64,000 nt of DNA from Carex sylvatica (GCA_964058845.1 CAXKVR010000066.1:124001-188000), one strand, 5' to 3'. Shown: positions 11,040-24,074, counted from the stretch's first letter. The notes: generated by a model not told the origin, from the sequence alone. A program made the numbers and translations.

Positions 11040-12595
11040 AAAAAGCGTTCATTTTTTTATTGGGCCTCTATTTCTAATAATAAAAGTGATAAAATTTATA
11101 TGTAATTTATGTTTTTTTTTAAATATACATAAATCTTTATTTTTCAATTTTATTGTATATGAATCAAGATGTTGTAAAATTAACATTAAAAAATAATCTA
11201 TATCAGTGTATTCTTACAAACTCTTGATAACAAATCAAACAAAATTAAAATGTCATAATTTCTTACATTTCTTACATGTAAACATAAAAAATGAGATGTA
11301 TTATATCCTTTTTTATTTTGAAAAAAAATAGATATTTTCACCGATTTTCTATTAAAAGAAAACAATTATTGTCAAACCGGTACTACCTTTCTACACAAAA
11401 GTTATTATAAACTAGATAACGACGGAATAAGCAATACCTTGTTAATTAACACAAAAAAGTACCTAATTAGCAAGATAATCAAACATACGTACAATACAAG
11501 CTGTAGTACCAGATAAAATTTAATCCTTACCATCCATGCATTATGTAGGTGCGCTGAAACCAGTGGATCACGCAGCCACAGGGTGCATGGATTAAAGGAT
11601 TTTGTACATCTATAGTGCGTGGATCTGTATTTTTTTTTCTTTTCAGAAATGGTGTATTTTAAGGCAGAGTTAGTATTAGTTATAAAATATCAGCGCTTCA
11701 TCAATATTTTTACAATAAAATATTAAAGTATTATATCAGAATTAACTAGGATTTAAAACGAATCATCGACCTTTTAATTTGAAATAAAATATTGATGTAC
11801 CGCTGTCTGGATTAACCAAAGTATAGAACATCAATGTATTGTTTCAATTTTTTTTTTTTTAGTAAGAAACAGGAGTCAAGCTCCTATTTTATTTAACCGC
11901 AATTGGTTTAAAAAAATTGAAGGATTTTAAAAAGTAACTCTTCAATGTATTTACAATAAGAGTATTATTTTAAATTTTAGACAAACATATATCATTTTGA
12001 TAGGAAACTCCGATTTACAGGTTTTGACTCTGAGAAGCCGATCCAATCTGAATTGCAACAAAAACGTCACTATGAACGTGAAAACTTCAATATTTTTTTA
12101 ATCCTCAGCAATTATATATATATATTTTTATTTCAACTAAAAATAATATGTTAATTATTTATCAGGATATTTAATTTGACAGCACATGCTGGGACACTGT
12201 TTTTCTTCTCGTTTAAGTACATCTGTGAGAGTGTGACACATAAAAGCACGTTATTGCTACGTACGTGGGGCGGCCGGGCCGACTGATCAAGATCTATTGT
12301 TTATTATTTATTTATTTATTCTTTATATGATCCTTGATATTTGTTGGTGTTCGTCCAATTAACTCTGTTCCTTGTACCTTCCAACTAATATATTATTTGA
12401 AAGAAAATCCACCAAATGAAGAAAAAATAATAGGATGCAAATGATATAGATTAAAAAGTACATGGCCCGACCTTTTGGATTAATACGCTACAATATTAAA
12501 AAATATTTGTTGGTGTTCATCTAATTTTTCTTTTGCCACACCAAATACAATTGTCATGTATTTATTTTTGGAGTTTTTATATTTAGGTATGATTT
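11040..12595. repeat. R1-associated repeat fragments and AT-rich spacer
   Basis: 11520-11660 (GTGGATCACGCAGCCACAGG region) is an inverted match to 23780-23905. 12380-12500 repeats part of R1 (AAAATCCACCAAATGA). The rest has no open frame or recognised element. Confidence 0.5.
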
Positions 12596-12755
12596 AAGAG
12601 GATGGTTCAAATGCACCCAAATTTTTGTGCATTCAAATGTACCCTATTTTTTATTTTCGTTTTCAAAGTCAAAACAGTTAATCCGAACCGTTAGATGCGA
12701 TCTATATATTAAGATGTGCTTGGAGAACAAATTTTATATTTTCAAAAAACATTCA
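12596..12755 (+). mobile_element. Foldback element, left arm only
   Basis: It carries the core arm shared by the chain at 24-35 kb (AATCCGAACCGTTAGATG, then TGTGCTTGGAGAACAAATTT) but no matching right arm. It is cut where the CACTA iteron array begins. Confidence 0.55.
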
Positions 12756-12945
12756 ACACTAACTGTTTTAAAGCATCAGTGTTGGTACTCAACACTGACG
12801 CCCTAAAAACAGTCAGTGTTGGTACTAACACTGACTGTTTTTCAAGCGTCAGTGTTGAGTACCAACAGTGACGCTTTAAAACAGTCAGTGTTGGTGTTCA
12901 ACACTGACTATTTTTTGAAAAACCGTCAGTGTTAATAATTTAGTG
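12756..12945. repeat. CACTA iteron array 1
   Basis: About six alternating direct and inverted copies of AGTCAGTGTTGGTAC, separated by A/T-rich spacers. Confidence 0.8.
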
Positions 12946-13707
12946 TAAGAATTCAGTTTAAAACCAATTAATTCAGTTTAAAGTATATATGAGATTTATC
13001 GTTTAATTTAGTGTGAAAGGTCATCAATTTAAATATTGGATGTGAAATCTTAATAAATAATAGAGTTTTGAAGACTAGACTCTATTTTTTTCTAAAAAAA
13101 AAAATTCCCAGCTAGCAATTAGATATAACCATTCTTTAGCTTGTGATAATTTTGGTGAGTCAGTAAAAAAATGTTTGTGGAGAATGAAAATTCATTGGTA
13201 TCTTAAAAATTATTGCTCCAATTAAAAAGTTTAATTTATCCATTTTTATTGAATAAATATGACACGCATCAAATTTAGCCCAATTAATAAAAAAATTAAC
13301 TTTTCATCGAATAACATTTTTAAACGATTGACTTGTCATTTTCGTGTGAATTATATCATAATTGTTAGATGTAAGCAAGAACTATCATTGAGTAAATGTA
13401 AACAAATGCAATGGTCATTGCAAAATATTGTTCATACTTAAAAGTCAATTTCTTGATTGCCAAATATCAGCAATATACCAAATGTCTGCTTTGAGATGTT
13501 GGCTTAAATTATTTTTGTGACTGAAATATCAATTGCATTATACATCATACTGTGTGTGAACACACTTAATTTACAATTATAGTTGCTGAAATATATACCA
13601 ACTATTTATATTTATCACCCAATGAACGTGCATCTCAACACAAAGCAACTAAAGTTTAATTAGGATGATAAAATTATTCATACAAAAAATATAGCATGAG
13701 ACAAGTT

Positions 13708-13912
13708 TAAAAAAAAAACAGTCGGTGTTGGTACCAACACTGACTATTTAAAAATAAAAACAATCGTTGTAGGAAATCAACACCGACTGATTTTCAAAAA
13801 CAGTTGGTGTAGGCAACCAACATCGACTATTTTTGAAAAAACAGTCGGTGTAGACAACCAACGCTGACTGTTTTTTAAAAAACAGTCGGTGTAGGCAACC
13901 AAAAATAAGAAA
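13708..13912. repeat. CACTA iteron array 2 (diverged)
   Basis: Copies read ACAGTCGGTGTAGGCAACCA, a subfamily variant with GTCGGTGTAGG in place of GTCAGTGTTGG. The minus-strand open frame across it is only repeat. Confidence 0.75.
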
Positions 13913-14949
13913 GCAGCAATTAAATTTAGAGGAATGTTTGCAAGTTATGATATATTTACTAATCATGATATTTTTAAAAATAAAATAGAATTTTTCTATT
14001 GAAATTATATTAAAAATTATTTTATATTTCAGAATGAACAAAATTCTAATCCGATAAGATATATAAAAAAATCTCAAAAACTAAAAAAAAAAAATAGTTT
14101 TTTTTTCCTTATCTATTTTTTTTAATTTTTTTCCTTTATATAGAATTAATTTAGACATTCAAAATAAATTTATTTAAATCTAATTGTATCTAAGAAAATT
14201 TTATGTTAATTTATAATATTTTGCTAACAATGTGATGGAAAAATTAATACGTTTTCGGAGAACAAATCACCAAGTATCCAGAGAGGGGATGGGTTTCGAT
14301 TTTAGAAAAATCACTTATTATTCAGAGAACAAGTAACTCTTTGTATCACATTTGCATAGAGACACCTCCCAAAAAATTTATTTCACCTGAGGTAACCAAA
14401 TTTCTCAATTTTACATAAGAGACGTCGGATCAATTTTACATAAGAGACGTTGGATTGAAGCTTAGACATGATCGAACTTTAGAAATTTTATTTTAGTTAT
14501 GTTTAATATTTTTCATTGATCATTTAAAAACAACTTTGGAATTATTTCATTGAAAATCGACCGTCGATTGCTTGTGTGAAAATGAACGGTCCACACATAT
14601 TTACACATATTGAAAGAGCAAATAAAAATTGAATTCTATAAAATCAACAATTATAAGTATGATTTGTCCATGAAAGCTGTAAAAAGTTTGAAAATATTTT
14701 ATTTTTATTTTTTTCCATATTATTTGTTGTATAAATTAGATTTACATATGTACAAATTCAACATAAATAAGCTAATATTGAATGTCCAAACTAATTTGTC
14801 AAAAATTTTACTTATCCCATAAACTTTTGCAAAAAATATATCTCTTAAATAAAATTCAATCTATAAAATATAATTCTATATATACAAATTATTTTGCAAA
14901 CTTTTTTATTTCTCTTCCTTGCAAAATTTTTAGCCCTCTGCCAAAAAAA

Positions 14950-15115
14950 ATCACCGACGGTTTTTAAAAAAATAGTCAGTCTTGGTGTTCAAGACTGACT
15001 GTTTTTTAAAAAACAGTCAGTGTTGATAATCAATACTGACTGTTTTTTGACTGTTTTTCGAAAAACAGTCAGTGTTGGTGTTCAACACTAACTGTTTTGG
15101 AAAAACCATTGGTGA
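14950..15115. repeat. CACTA iteron array 3
   Basis: About six units (for example AACAGTCAGTGTTGATAATC), just upstream of the promoter-like region of the embedded gene. Confidence 0.8.
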
Positions 15116-15169
15116 TTTTTTTTTTGCCGCTGAAATTTTTGTTTTCGAATTTATATCTTTCGATTTTTG

Positions 15170-15399
15170 CCGTGAAGAACTTCATTTTTCCTTCTAAATT
15201 TCATTTTCCTCTTATAAACCCTCTCCGTCTCTCTCGCTCTCTTCAGACCTTCTAGCTGTTAGACCTCACCCTTTTCGCCCAGCCCTAAACCCTCTCCGCA
15301 CCATCCCTTCCCATCTCTCTCTCGCTCTCTCGCATCAGATCGGCACCATCTCTCTCTCGCATCAGATTGTCACTGTTTTGGTTCCAATCGACTCTCGTC
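15170..15399 (+). promoter_or_regulatory. 5'-UTR-like CT-rich leader of the embedded gene
   Basis: TCTCTCTCGCTCTCT-type pyrimidine tracts over about 180 bp lead directly into the ATG at 15400. This is typical of plant 5' UTRs and unlike the AT-rich iteron arrays on either side. Confidence 0.4.
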
Positions 15400-17319
15400 A
15401 TGGCTAATTGGAGCAATTTTGGGTAAGAAATAGCAGTTTTGGTGTTTAGAAATAGCAGTTTTGGTATTCTGACAGCCTATTTTGTAAATTTTGTACAGGC
15501 CAATCTACAAGGCCTAAATTTGTGTTCTTGATGTCTAAATTCTCATGAGAGTATAAGCTTCGACCCTAGAAAATTTCAAATTTTTCTGAGACATCTAGCT
15601 ATGTCAGATGTTTGATTTTGTGAGAGGCAGTTCGTGTACCAGCCTGGTACAGTACCAGTTTTTGGTATTTTAACTTGCTTGTCTTATGATTTTTGCACAA
15701 GACAGCCCATAAGTCCAAATTTCTTGTTCTTTATACCAAAATTCTCAGGAGGATACAACCTATACCCTTGATTTATTTTATATTTTTTCTGTATTTTTAA
15801 GCTATGCTTTCTAATAAATTTTATAAGAGGAGAGTTTCAGCCCAATACCAGTTTTTATTTGGTGATGACCTTTTTTGTAAAAATTGTATAGGGAAGACTA
15901 CAATTATGATTTGGGTGTTCTTGGTACCAAAATTTTAAGGAAAGAATAATCTATATCCTCGAAAAGTTTTAAAAAATTAGAAGACTTAAATCTATTTTTA
16001 ATTTGTAATTTTATAAAGGGCATATTCTGGGACAGAAAGGTTATTTACCAGTATTTTTTACCTTTTAGAGTTAGAACTTTGAAATGTTGTAATAAATTTC
16101 AGAAAAATTCAAATGACATGAGGTTTGTTAATCCACATGAACAGTTATGCAATAGCATATCCGGAGAAGTTTGAAGGTGACAAAGGAGAAAAATTGATGC
16201 AGGTTATCTAGTTATCTTCTTATTCATGAATACTGCCATTAAATCAATTTCAAGTTTTTAACTCTTTCTGCTCTATTATATATGTATTTCAGCTAGCCAA
16301 GCTCTCTCGAGAAGACATGAGAACGATAAATAATATTAGACACTTAGGGGGATTCAATAAAAAAAAAACACCAGGAGGTGCTTCCTCTCTTAAATTTGAT
16401 GTTTACAAGGTATATTGGCCTAATATATTATTATGTTTGCAATTAAATTACTCGAAACCTCGTTATACTGAATATGTCTCTACGAGATGGTAAGTTCATT
16501 ATTTAAGCAATGGAACTTTACTCGAAACCTCGTTATACTGAATATGTCTCTACAAGATGGTAAGTTCATTATTTTTGTTCACTAAATGCTTTAAAGTTTG
16601 ACCCTTGAAATTCTACTGGTACCTCAAAAACTCCAAATGACCTTCTGTGACAGATCAGCCAGTGCAGGCTGATCAGAAGTCCAAACCAAAAATCCACGTG
16701 AACAGTCAGATAGAAGACTAAAAAACATACACTTTAGACCCAAATTTTACATTCATGGCATTTTTTTATGATTTACTAGCTATTTTTAAAGTTTCATTTC
16801 TGAATCTCCAAAAAATATTATTTTCTGCATCTTTTACCAATCTGCCTCTGCATTCAAGCATCTGTTAAAAATAGTTAGAAAATTACAAAAATTCTGAAAC
16901 TTGGCAAGCATGTAGCTTAGACTTTTCTTTACATTTCTATAAAAAGAACAAAAAATTTGGCTTTGTAGATTGTCCAGAATAAATTTTTAAAGATTGGCTG
17001 ACAGCAGCTAAACTCAGATCTAGATTGGTTTTCTTTCCATTGATCTATCTCGATCTTCTCTTCCTACTTTAGATATGTTTTTTTTCAATTGCTAAAATAA
17101 TATTGCTTATGTTTATAATTTTTCTTAATGAGTGAGCTTGCATTAATTTGAGAATAATTTGTAGAGCGAGTTTGCATGGAGTGAATACACTTCTATGGTA
17201 TATTGTCATACTACCCTCTTGTCATACACTTTATCATTGTGATATTAAATTTAATGGCACATATTCTAATTTTCACTAATTGCTATCCATAGGTTGTTCT
17301 AGGTGAAGTGGCAATGTGA
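15400..17319 (+). CDS. Predicted 74-residue protein inside the CACTA-like element (four exons)
   Basis: Exons 15400-15422, 16145-16202, 16293-16409 and 17293-17319 join in phase (GT-AG throughout) to 225 nt: ATG to TGA, 74 codons plus stop. It begins MANWSNFG. Exon 2 gives AYPEKFEGDKGEKLMQ, and exon 3 a basic stretch ending HLGGFNKKKTPGG then SSLKFDVYK. Exon 4 adds only eight residues. There is no signal peptide, membrane segment or domain that I recognise. It may be the element's own accessory protein or a captured host fragment. The introns hold no other frame. Splicing is inferred from sites and phase only, and the last short exon is the weakest part. Confidence 0.45.
16451..16575 (+). repeat. 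Tandem duplication of about 66 bp
   Basis: CTCGAAACCTCGTTATACTG...GATGGTAAGTTCATTATTT occurs twice in a row with a single difference (ACGAGATGG versus ACAAGATGG), in an intron of the embedded gene. Confidence 0.85.
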
Positions 17320-17664
17320 GGTTGATTACGTTGAATAGGCCTCGTCAATTGATGTCATATCTTCTCGGGTGGTACTATCTTTTATATTAGTTATAGGTTG
17401 CAAGAAAGAGAAGCATTTTATATTTAAGTCAAGTAAATAGATTTTTGATGGCAATTAATTTTGATAATTTGATGTCTTTTGTGTGTTTGATGGATATATG
17501 GCATGTAATTTGGATAATTTTGAATGGCAATTAACTTATTTGGTGTCTTTTGTTTGTGATTGTGGCATATTAATTTTTTAACGTCAATAAATGTTAAATA
17601 GTAATATATGGATAGCAAAAATATGGAGGCTAGCCCAAATATAAACAAAACCATGCCGAAATTT

Positions 17665-18200
17665 TTATATCAATACTGATGGTTATAGAGCAAATAATGA
17701 CTGTTTTTAATATCTATACTGACATTTTTAACATCAACACCGACTATTTTTAAAGCGCCACTGTTGAATACCAACACTGACTCTTTTTTAAAAATAGTCA
17801 GTGTTGGTACTCAACACCGACTGTTTTTCAAAATAGTTAGTGTTGGCACTCAACACTGACTGTTTTCACCAACACTGATTGTTTTCAAAATAGTCAGTGT
17901 TGAATACCAAAACTGACGCTTTAAAAACAGTCAGTGTTGAATACCAACACTGACACTTTAAAAAAAGTCAGTGTTGAATACCAACACTGACGCTTTAAAA
18001 ACAGTCAGTGTTGATTCAACACTGACACTTTAAAAACAGTCAGTGTTGAATACCAACACTGACGCTTTAAAAACAGTCAGTGTTGGTTTCAACGCTGACT
18101 GTTTTTAAAGAGTCAGTAAAAGATCACCTTCACTGGCGCCGGCTTTACTGACGCCACTGTAACAGTCGGTGTAGGGGTATTTGAACAGTCAGTGAAGGGG
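17665..18200. repeat. CACTA iteron array 4, right subterminal region
   Basis: About 20 units such as AGTCAGTGTTGAATACCAAC, many self-complementary (GTCAGTGTTG/CAACACTGAC), running up to the CACTA terminus at 18215. This is the densest array. Confidence 0.85.
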
Positions 18201-18215
18201 TTTTTTGTACTAGTG

Positions 18216-18440
18216 AGTCGGATTTGCGCGTATGATCACAATTCGAAAAGGAGTGGACGAGACTGAACTAAAAATTGAAACAAGAAGAGAAGAAAAAAAC
18301 TTACCCGAGCTTGAAGGGATTGAAAAAGGATAATGGGAATCTTCCAGCGGCCTCCTTTATATTGCCCATGGGCCGCAGATTGGCTGTGTGGTCCCCTGAA
18401 CTGGTTGTGCGGTCCCATTAAATGTAGCCGCGGATTGTCT
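18216..18440 (-). promoter_or_regulatory. Possible promoter and first exon facing the CACTA insertion
   Basis: On the minus strand CAATATAAAGG (about 18350-18360) looks like a TATA box. It is followed by a GC-richer exon-like stretch ending CAAGCTCGG|GTAAG (donor near 18300), then about 85 bp to the CACTA terminus. It could be a host promoter and 5' UTR exon cut off by the element. No coding exon was found. Confidence 0.25.
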
Positions 18441-19169
18441 GTGTGGCCTTGATATTGATGGAATTTTCACAAAATGAGGGTGTTTTGGGTTATTTTTTAT
18501 GCTATTAATAAAAAATTCGGATACACATATCTTAATATGAATCGGACAGTGTTAGTACTCATTGGACTTGTCGGATCTACTCCGTTCTCATTTATAATTG
18601 GCCAAGCGAATCATGTTAAGCTGTAATTTTACAAATTGTCTAACTTCTAAAATTTTCAAATAAAATACCTCTTTTCTAAAATTACTAACAAAATATCTTT
18701 GTAGATCCTCCTTTTTCTCTCCTTCTCCATGTTCCTACCTCACGTTTACTCTGTTAATTTACAAACCAATTAACTGCACACATTATATTTACGTCCACAA
18801 ATGACACATATCCATGTTTAATTTGGGTTTATGTAAAAATAAATTAATTAATAAATTGATTCCTCCCGAAAGGAAAGCTCCTTGTACAAACCTTGTTTAA
18901 TCTATTAATTCACATTTTGTATAAACCTTATGCTTCGAAGCATATATGAAATGGAATGTCAATGTAAATGCATGTAATTTGAGTTTTAACTTGTTTATTT
19001 CAAGGGAATATAAGAAATAGTAATGTATAATATTGCACAATTGAAAAGGAGATTCTATCAATCATTCATCAATGGTTATTACTTATTGGCAATTCTTAAT
19101 TGACCATTTTGGCAAGTAAGAACAAAATTACTATAACAAATAATAGCAAACATTGCAAAATAAATTGGA
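18441..19169. other. Gene-free AT-rich stretch
   Basis: No open frame above 60 codons and no clear repeat. Confidence 0.4.
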
Positions 19170-20215
19170 GTATGATAATTGTCCTTCAAATAAATCGCCG
19201 AGCGTCCTCCAAGTATATAATACCTCACTTTTATTTTGAGCGTTCATATTAAAGTTAAAATTTTGTTTATAACATTTTATAATTTAAACTTCTATATGTA
19301 AGCAACTAAAATTTAAGTCTGTGTATTTTTAACTTTATAACTATTTTTATCTTCAACCAAAAAAAATAATATTACTTTCACCCACTATTTTCTTTTATCA
19401 TTTTCGCTCATTTTTTGAATGATCCATATTGACTTTTGAGAATCTAAAAGTACATACATTTTTTACAATTTTTTCCTTTCAAATTAAATACATAAAGAAA
19501 TATTTTTGAGTTTTTTTCAAGTCGTCGTTTTAAAAAAAAGTAAAATCCATGATAATTTTTGACAAGTAGAGGAGCAGGACATGGAAGATGTGGTTGCCCT
19601 TGCCCTCCCTAGTGTGGGTCCTCTGAAGGAACTAATGGTTACATGCAAGATCAAATTTCAAAAAATGTGGGCAGGAAAGAGGTTTTTAAGTTTTTCTTAT
19701 TAAACACAGTAGTTAAAATGATGACATCAGAGATTTAAATGGTTGTATATTGAGGTTTAAAAGTTAAAATATTTAAAGTGCTCATGGAATTTACTTAAAA
19801 AAATAATTTCAAAATAACTCAAAAATATTTCTTCATAGATCTCTTTTGAAAGACAAAATTGAGTAGAAAACACTCGTATTTTTAAATTCGTAAAATTTAT
19901 CACGAATTGTCGAAAAAATGTTCGAGAATGGTCAGAAATTTTTTTTAAAAAAAAGTAGGTAAAAATAATCTTTTCATATTTGACTTGAAGACAAAAGAAG
20001 TTAGAAGTTAAAACTACACAGATTTGAAATTTTATTGCTTACATTTAGAGGTTTAAATGCTTGTGAATAGCATTTTAAAATGTTATATATAAAACTTTAA
20101 AAACTTGAATATGGATGCTGAAAATAGAAGTTAAATAAAATTAAAAAACTTTTTCTATTAAACTAGTTGGGGAACGTATTCGGATATGATGGCTTGAGGG
20201 ATGAGAATATTTCTC
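19170..20215. repeat. Unknown repeat, copy 1 (second copy at 47315-48115)
   Basis: It starts near GATAATTGTCCTTCAAA and ends near GGATATGATGGCTTGAGGG plus GAGAATATTTCTC. The shared order of similar blocks with 47315-48115 indicates one element family. Neither copy codes for anything, and no convincing inverted termini were seen. Confidence 0.5.
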
Positions 20216-21330
20216 AAAAAAAAAAAAAAATCATCAGTTTCAAAACAAAACAAAAAAAAGATCATAAAGGGAGTAACTAAAAAAGGAAGGGAAAAGAACA
20301 TTTTGTTAATAATTTTAAAGAGAAATATTTTATTTGATTGGTTTTGGAAGAAAGATATTTAATAAAATTTTCCTATGTTAAGAATAAAAATAAAAATATC
20401 AGGCATATTGTACGACTGACTTTAAATTTTACTGTCCCCACAATGGGTTAAGAGTGCTGATAAGCTATTCTCACTTGCCTAACGCATTATATATATTTTT
20501 TATTTTGCCAAAAATTTATTAGTTACCATCTTAATATTTTAAAATTTTAATTTTACTATCGACTTCAGAAATTTTCTATTATTATCATCTACGATTTATG
20601 TAGGTGGGCAGAATCAAGGTTCCACACACCTGGAGATGCGTGATGCCCTATATGTTTACTGTCAAATTAACATGCTATTGTATAAAATGAAAAAAAAAAA
20701 ACCTTTAATTTTAAGATGTTGTTCATTGTCAAATTAAATATCATAATGAATAATTAAAGGGTTAAAAATTTCAACTAAAGTTTTGAGGATTATAAAGACG
20801 TTTCTTTCACAATTCATATTGCTTTGGTTTCCCGAGATCAAGCAATTAAACCAGAGTTTTCTACCAAACATTATACAATGAGGGATCCACTTGCAATATA
20901 TGTATGTTACAACATTTTATAATACTTCGATTTTGTAATTTACAAAATCTAAATAGTTAATTCAAATCGTTCACCATAATTTTTATAGTTCAATATGTTC
21001 GGAGATAAAATTATACATTTTTTTAATTTACTTTAAATAATTGCAAAATATACATTTAAAACCTATATATGAACAAAAAATAATTTAAAAACGTTCATTT
21101 TTTCAAGATCGATCGAATCTTTTGAAAATCCAACTAATATATTATTTCAAAGATAATCCACCAAATGAGGAAAAATAAGAGCAGGTGCAAATGATATAAA
21201 TTAAAAAGTACATGACATGACATTTTGGATTATGCTCACATATATATTAATTAAAGTACGTGACATAACATTTTGGACTAATGACATTTTGAAAAAGTAC
21301 ATGACATGACATTTTCGGAAATTTTTTTTA
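20216..21330. repeat. Dispersed repeat R1, copy B
   Basis: Direct copy of 9735-10930, beginning ATCATCAGTTTCAAA and passing through CTATTCTCACTTGCCTAACG and GATCGATCGAATCTTTTGAA. It abuts the end of the preceding repeat. Confidence 0.75.
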
Positions 21331-23089
21331 ATACCCTATTTTTTTTTTTTTACAAATCTATTCTGAATTTTTTTTAAAAATTGCTCCAACTGCCTCTATA
21401 GTGGTGGTCCACTCTGACCTGACTACTCCTGTTGGGGCGATCCAATTTATTTTTTAGAGATCTTAATATTTTTATTTAAATAATTTTATAGAGTTTTAGT
21501 TTTCTTGTTTAGGGTGTATGCCAAAAAATAAGATATTTGATATATTTATTAGTGATATCGTAACTCTTTATAACTTTGATTTAATTTGTTAGTTTGAAAT
21601 CACAAGTCTAAATATAACACTAATTAAGGACTTGGACTTGATTCTTAATAGTTTATTTTATTTAAATATACACAAAAAATATAGTTAGATTACCTCAATA
21701 TTTTATTTAAATATACACAAAAAAAAACTAAAACTCCGAACAGTGGGCACGAACGAACCAATCTAGATTAAGCCCTGCAGATATTGTCAAAACACTACTG
21801 GTACACTTGTCATGTCCGCGTTAACTGAAAATTATTTTTGTCAAAGATCCATCGAATCTATTGAAATTCCCACTAATATATTAAATACAATTTGGATTAT
21901 GAGGAAAATGAGAAAAAATGAGGAAAAAGGTGCAAAAATATAGATTAAAAAATACATGACACGACCTTTTGGATTATGCTCTAGGAATATAGTGGTGATG
22001 TGACTATCTCTGAAATTTTTTCACGGTCATAAATGAGAATGAACTCTGCTCCTTTTTTTTTTTAAAAGACTCTTCTATTTTTCAATTTGAATTGTTTAAA
22101 ATTAATTAATTAATTTCAGTTATATATAATTTATTTTAATATATTATATTAATATATAAAAATAATGTAATTAAAATTGTTTAATCGATTTTGAACTGTT
22201 CTTGGAGAACAAGATAGTTCTCCTTTTTTTTCAATAAAGGGAGAAGATTGGCTTCCTTATAAATGGGCATGGGAAAGTGTTTCACGGTCAAAACCACACG
22301 TGAACTGTCAGATCAGGAATTAATAATGGAGCAGAAAATCCAATGACTTTCGTCCGCTTGAATTGGAGACCTGATCCTCTTTTCTCCTTTTCTGCACAAT
22401 CATCCAATTGTGGGGGCTCTCCAGCATTTATTGTGTTACCTACCATTACCAAACACCGTTTCGCTCTTTGATTGATCGTCCAATTTTTTGCTTTGGGTAC
22501 CCCTTTGATTGATCGTACTTTATTAATATAATTACAAACAAAAGAGATTGTTTCACATTTTTTTTTTGTTTTCTTATTATACGAAATTATTTTTGAATTA
22601 TATCTGAATTATATTTGAATTACGAATTTTTGAATTCACCGAGCTGAATCTGAATTTTTCGTTTGTCACTATGTTGTAGATAGCCTTGAATACATTGATT
22701 CGGTAAATTACATAGAACCCGAATCCAAATCTGAATCCAAACCCATTAAGTTATTCAAACCCGAATCCAATTTTTGCCTACTCCTAGCTCAAATTCTAAT
22801 CTCGCTACTACTCACATATTAAATAATATTGTTTGGTGTTCATCTATTTTTTCTCTTGCCACACCAAATACAATTCTCATGTATTTATTTTTAAATTTTT
22901 TATACTTAAATATGATTTTACTTTGTAAATAGAACAAAATGTTATAAGTACTATAAAATTGATTTTCATATTTCACATGAAAATTTTCTGTGATTGACTT
23001 TCAATTAATGCGACCAAGTGAAAATATGAAAAAAGTTGCAATAACATTTCAAAAAAATTGTAAACTTCAGCTACTACTTTTATTATTAG
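21331..23089. other. AT-rich stretch with short R1 fragments
   Basis: An R1 piece lies at about 21850-21990. 22205-22330 has a leader-like stretch with a CACACGTG (G-box-like) motif but no frame after it. 22600-22790 has low-complexity GAATCC/GAATTA repeats. No gene is supported. Confidence 0.35.
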
Positions 23090-23905
23090 TTATTAATTTT
23101 AAAATTTTAACTTTATTATCGACTTCGGAAATTTTCTATTATTATCATCCATGCTTTATGTAGTAGGCAGAACCAAGGGTTCCACGTACCCGGAGGTGCG
23201 TGGATGCCCTATGTTTTTCTTTTTCTTTTTTGTTTGAAAAATGGTTAATTAATTAACATGCTTTTGTACAGAATGACAAAAATAAATAGAAAAACCTTTA
23301 AATATTAGTATTGAATTCTAAGATGTTGTTTATTGTCAAATTAAATATCCTGATGAATAGTTAATGGCTATTTTTGGTTGAAATAAAAGGAAAACATATA
23401 ATTGCTAAGGTCAAAAACTTCAATTGAAGTTTTAAGACCCATAAAAAGTTCCTTTTGCAATTCGGATTACTTCGGCTTTCCGGGATCAAACAATCAAATT
23501 AGAGTTTTTTACCAAAAATTATATATATTCATTTAAAGTTTAAAACAATCCTTCGATGTTCTATTGCAAAACATGGATGACACCGATGTTCTATACCTTT
23601 GTTAATCCTGACAACGATGCATCAATGTTTTTGTATCGATGTTTTATTACAAAAACATTCATGACGCGTTCATATTTTAAACCCTAGTTAATACTTTGAT
23701 GTGTCATTGTAAAAATATTAATGAAGTGACGATGTTTTATAATAATATTCTGACTCTGCCTTAGAATACACCATTTCTTAAAAAAATAAAACACAGAGGA
23801 TCCACGCTCCCGGTAGAAGCACATAACCGGCCTTTAATCCATGCACACTGTGGCTGCGTGGATCCACTGAGTTCTGCGCACCTACAGGTGCATAGATGGT
23901 AAGAA
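23090..23905. repeat. R1 copy C joined to an inverted R1-associated segment
   Basis: 23090-23520 matches 10030-10570. 23780-23905 is the reverse complement of 11527-11650 (GTGGCTGCGTGGATCCACTG core). Together with 25690-25890, which inverts 10840-11030, this shows an inverted relation to the 10-11.8 kb region. Confidence 0.6.
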
Positions 23906-24074
23906 TTAAAATTTTCAGAAACTAAAGGTAAGGTTCAAAATTATGAAAATTTTGAGAGTGGTAACTAAAACGGTTTATTTTGTCTTTATTAATTATGTAC
24001 TTATGTACTGCTATAAAATAAAAATAATTGTTTCAATAATTTTATTCATTAGAATTTGTGCAGCTTCCAAATTA

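Larger units (their letters stand above)
12756..18215. mobile_element. Non-autonomous CACTA-like element (right end certain, left end not)
   Basis: On the minus strand the right end starts at 18215 with CACTAGTACAAAAAACCCC, the 5'-CACTA terminus of En/Spm-type elements. Four arrays of palindromic iterons built on CAGTCAGTGTTG...CAACACTGACTG lie at 12756-12945, 13708-13912, 14950-15115 and 17665-18200, as expected for transposase-binding subterminal repeats. A matching CACTA terminus on the left was not found, so the left boundary is either lost or outside the first array, and more than one element could be present. No transposase (TNP2-like) frame is seen. The interior holds a small intron-containing gene model (15400-17319). 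Confidence 0.65.

Noticed and set aside
13748..14077. 109-codon minus-strand frame
   Set aside because: It is made of the palindromic CACTA iterons and AT-rich spacer. The peptide is repetitive because the DNA is.
16400..17300. Further exons of the CACTA-embedded gene in the long last intron
   Set aside because: No open stretch with acceptor and donor in the right phase was found. The short exon at 17293 is the only one that closes the frame.
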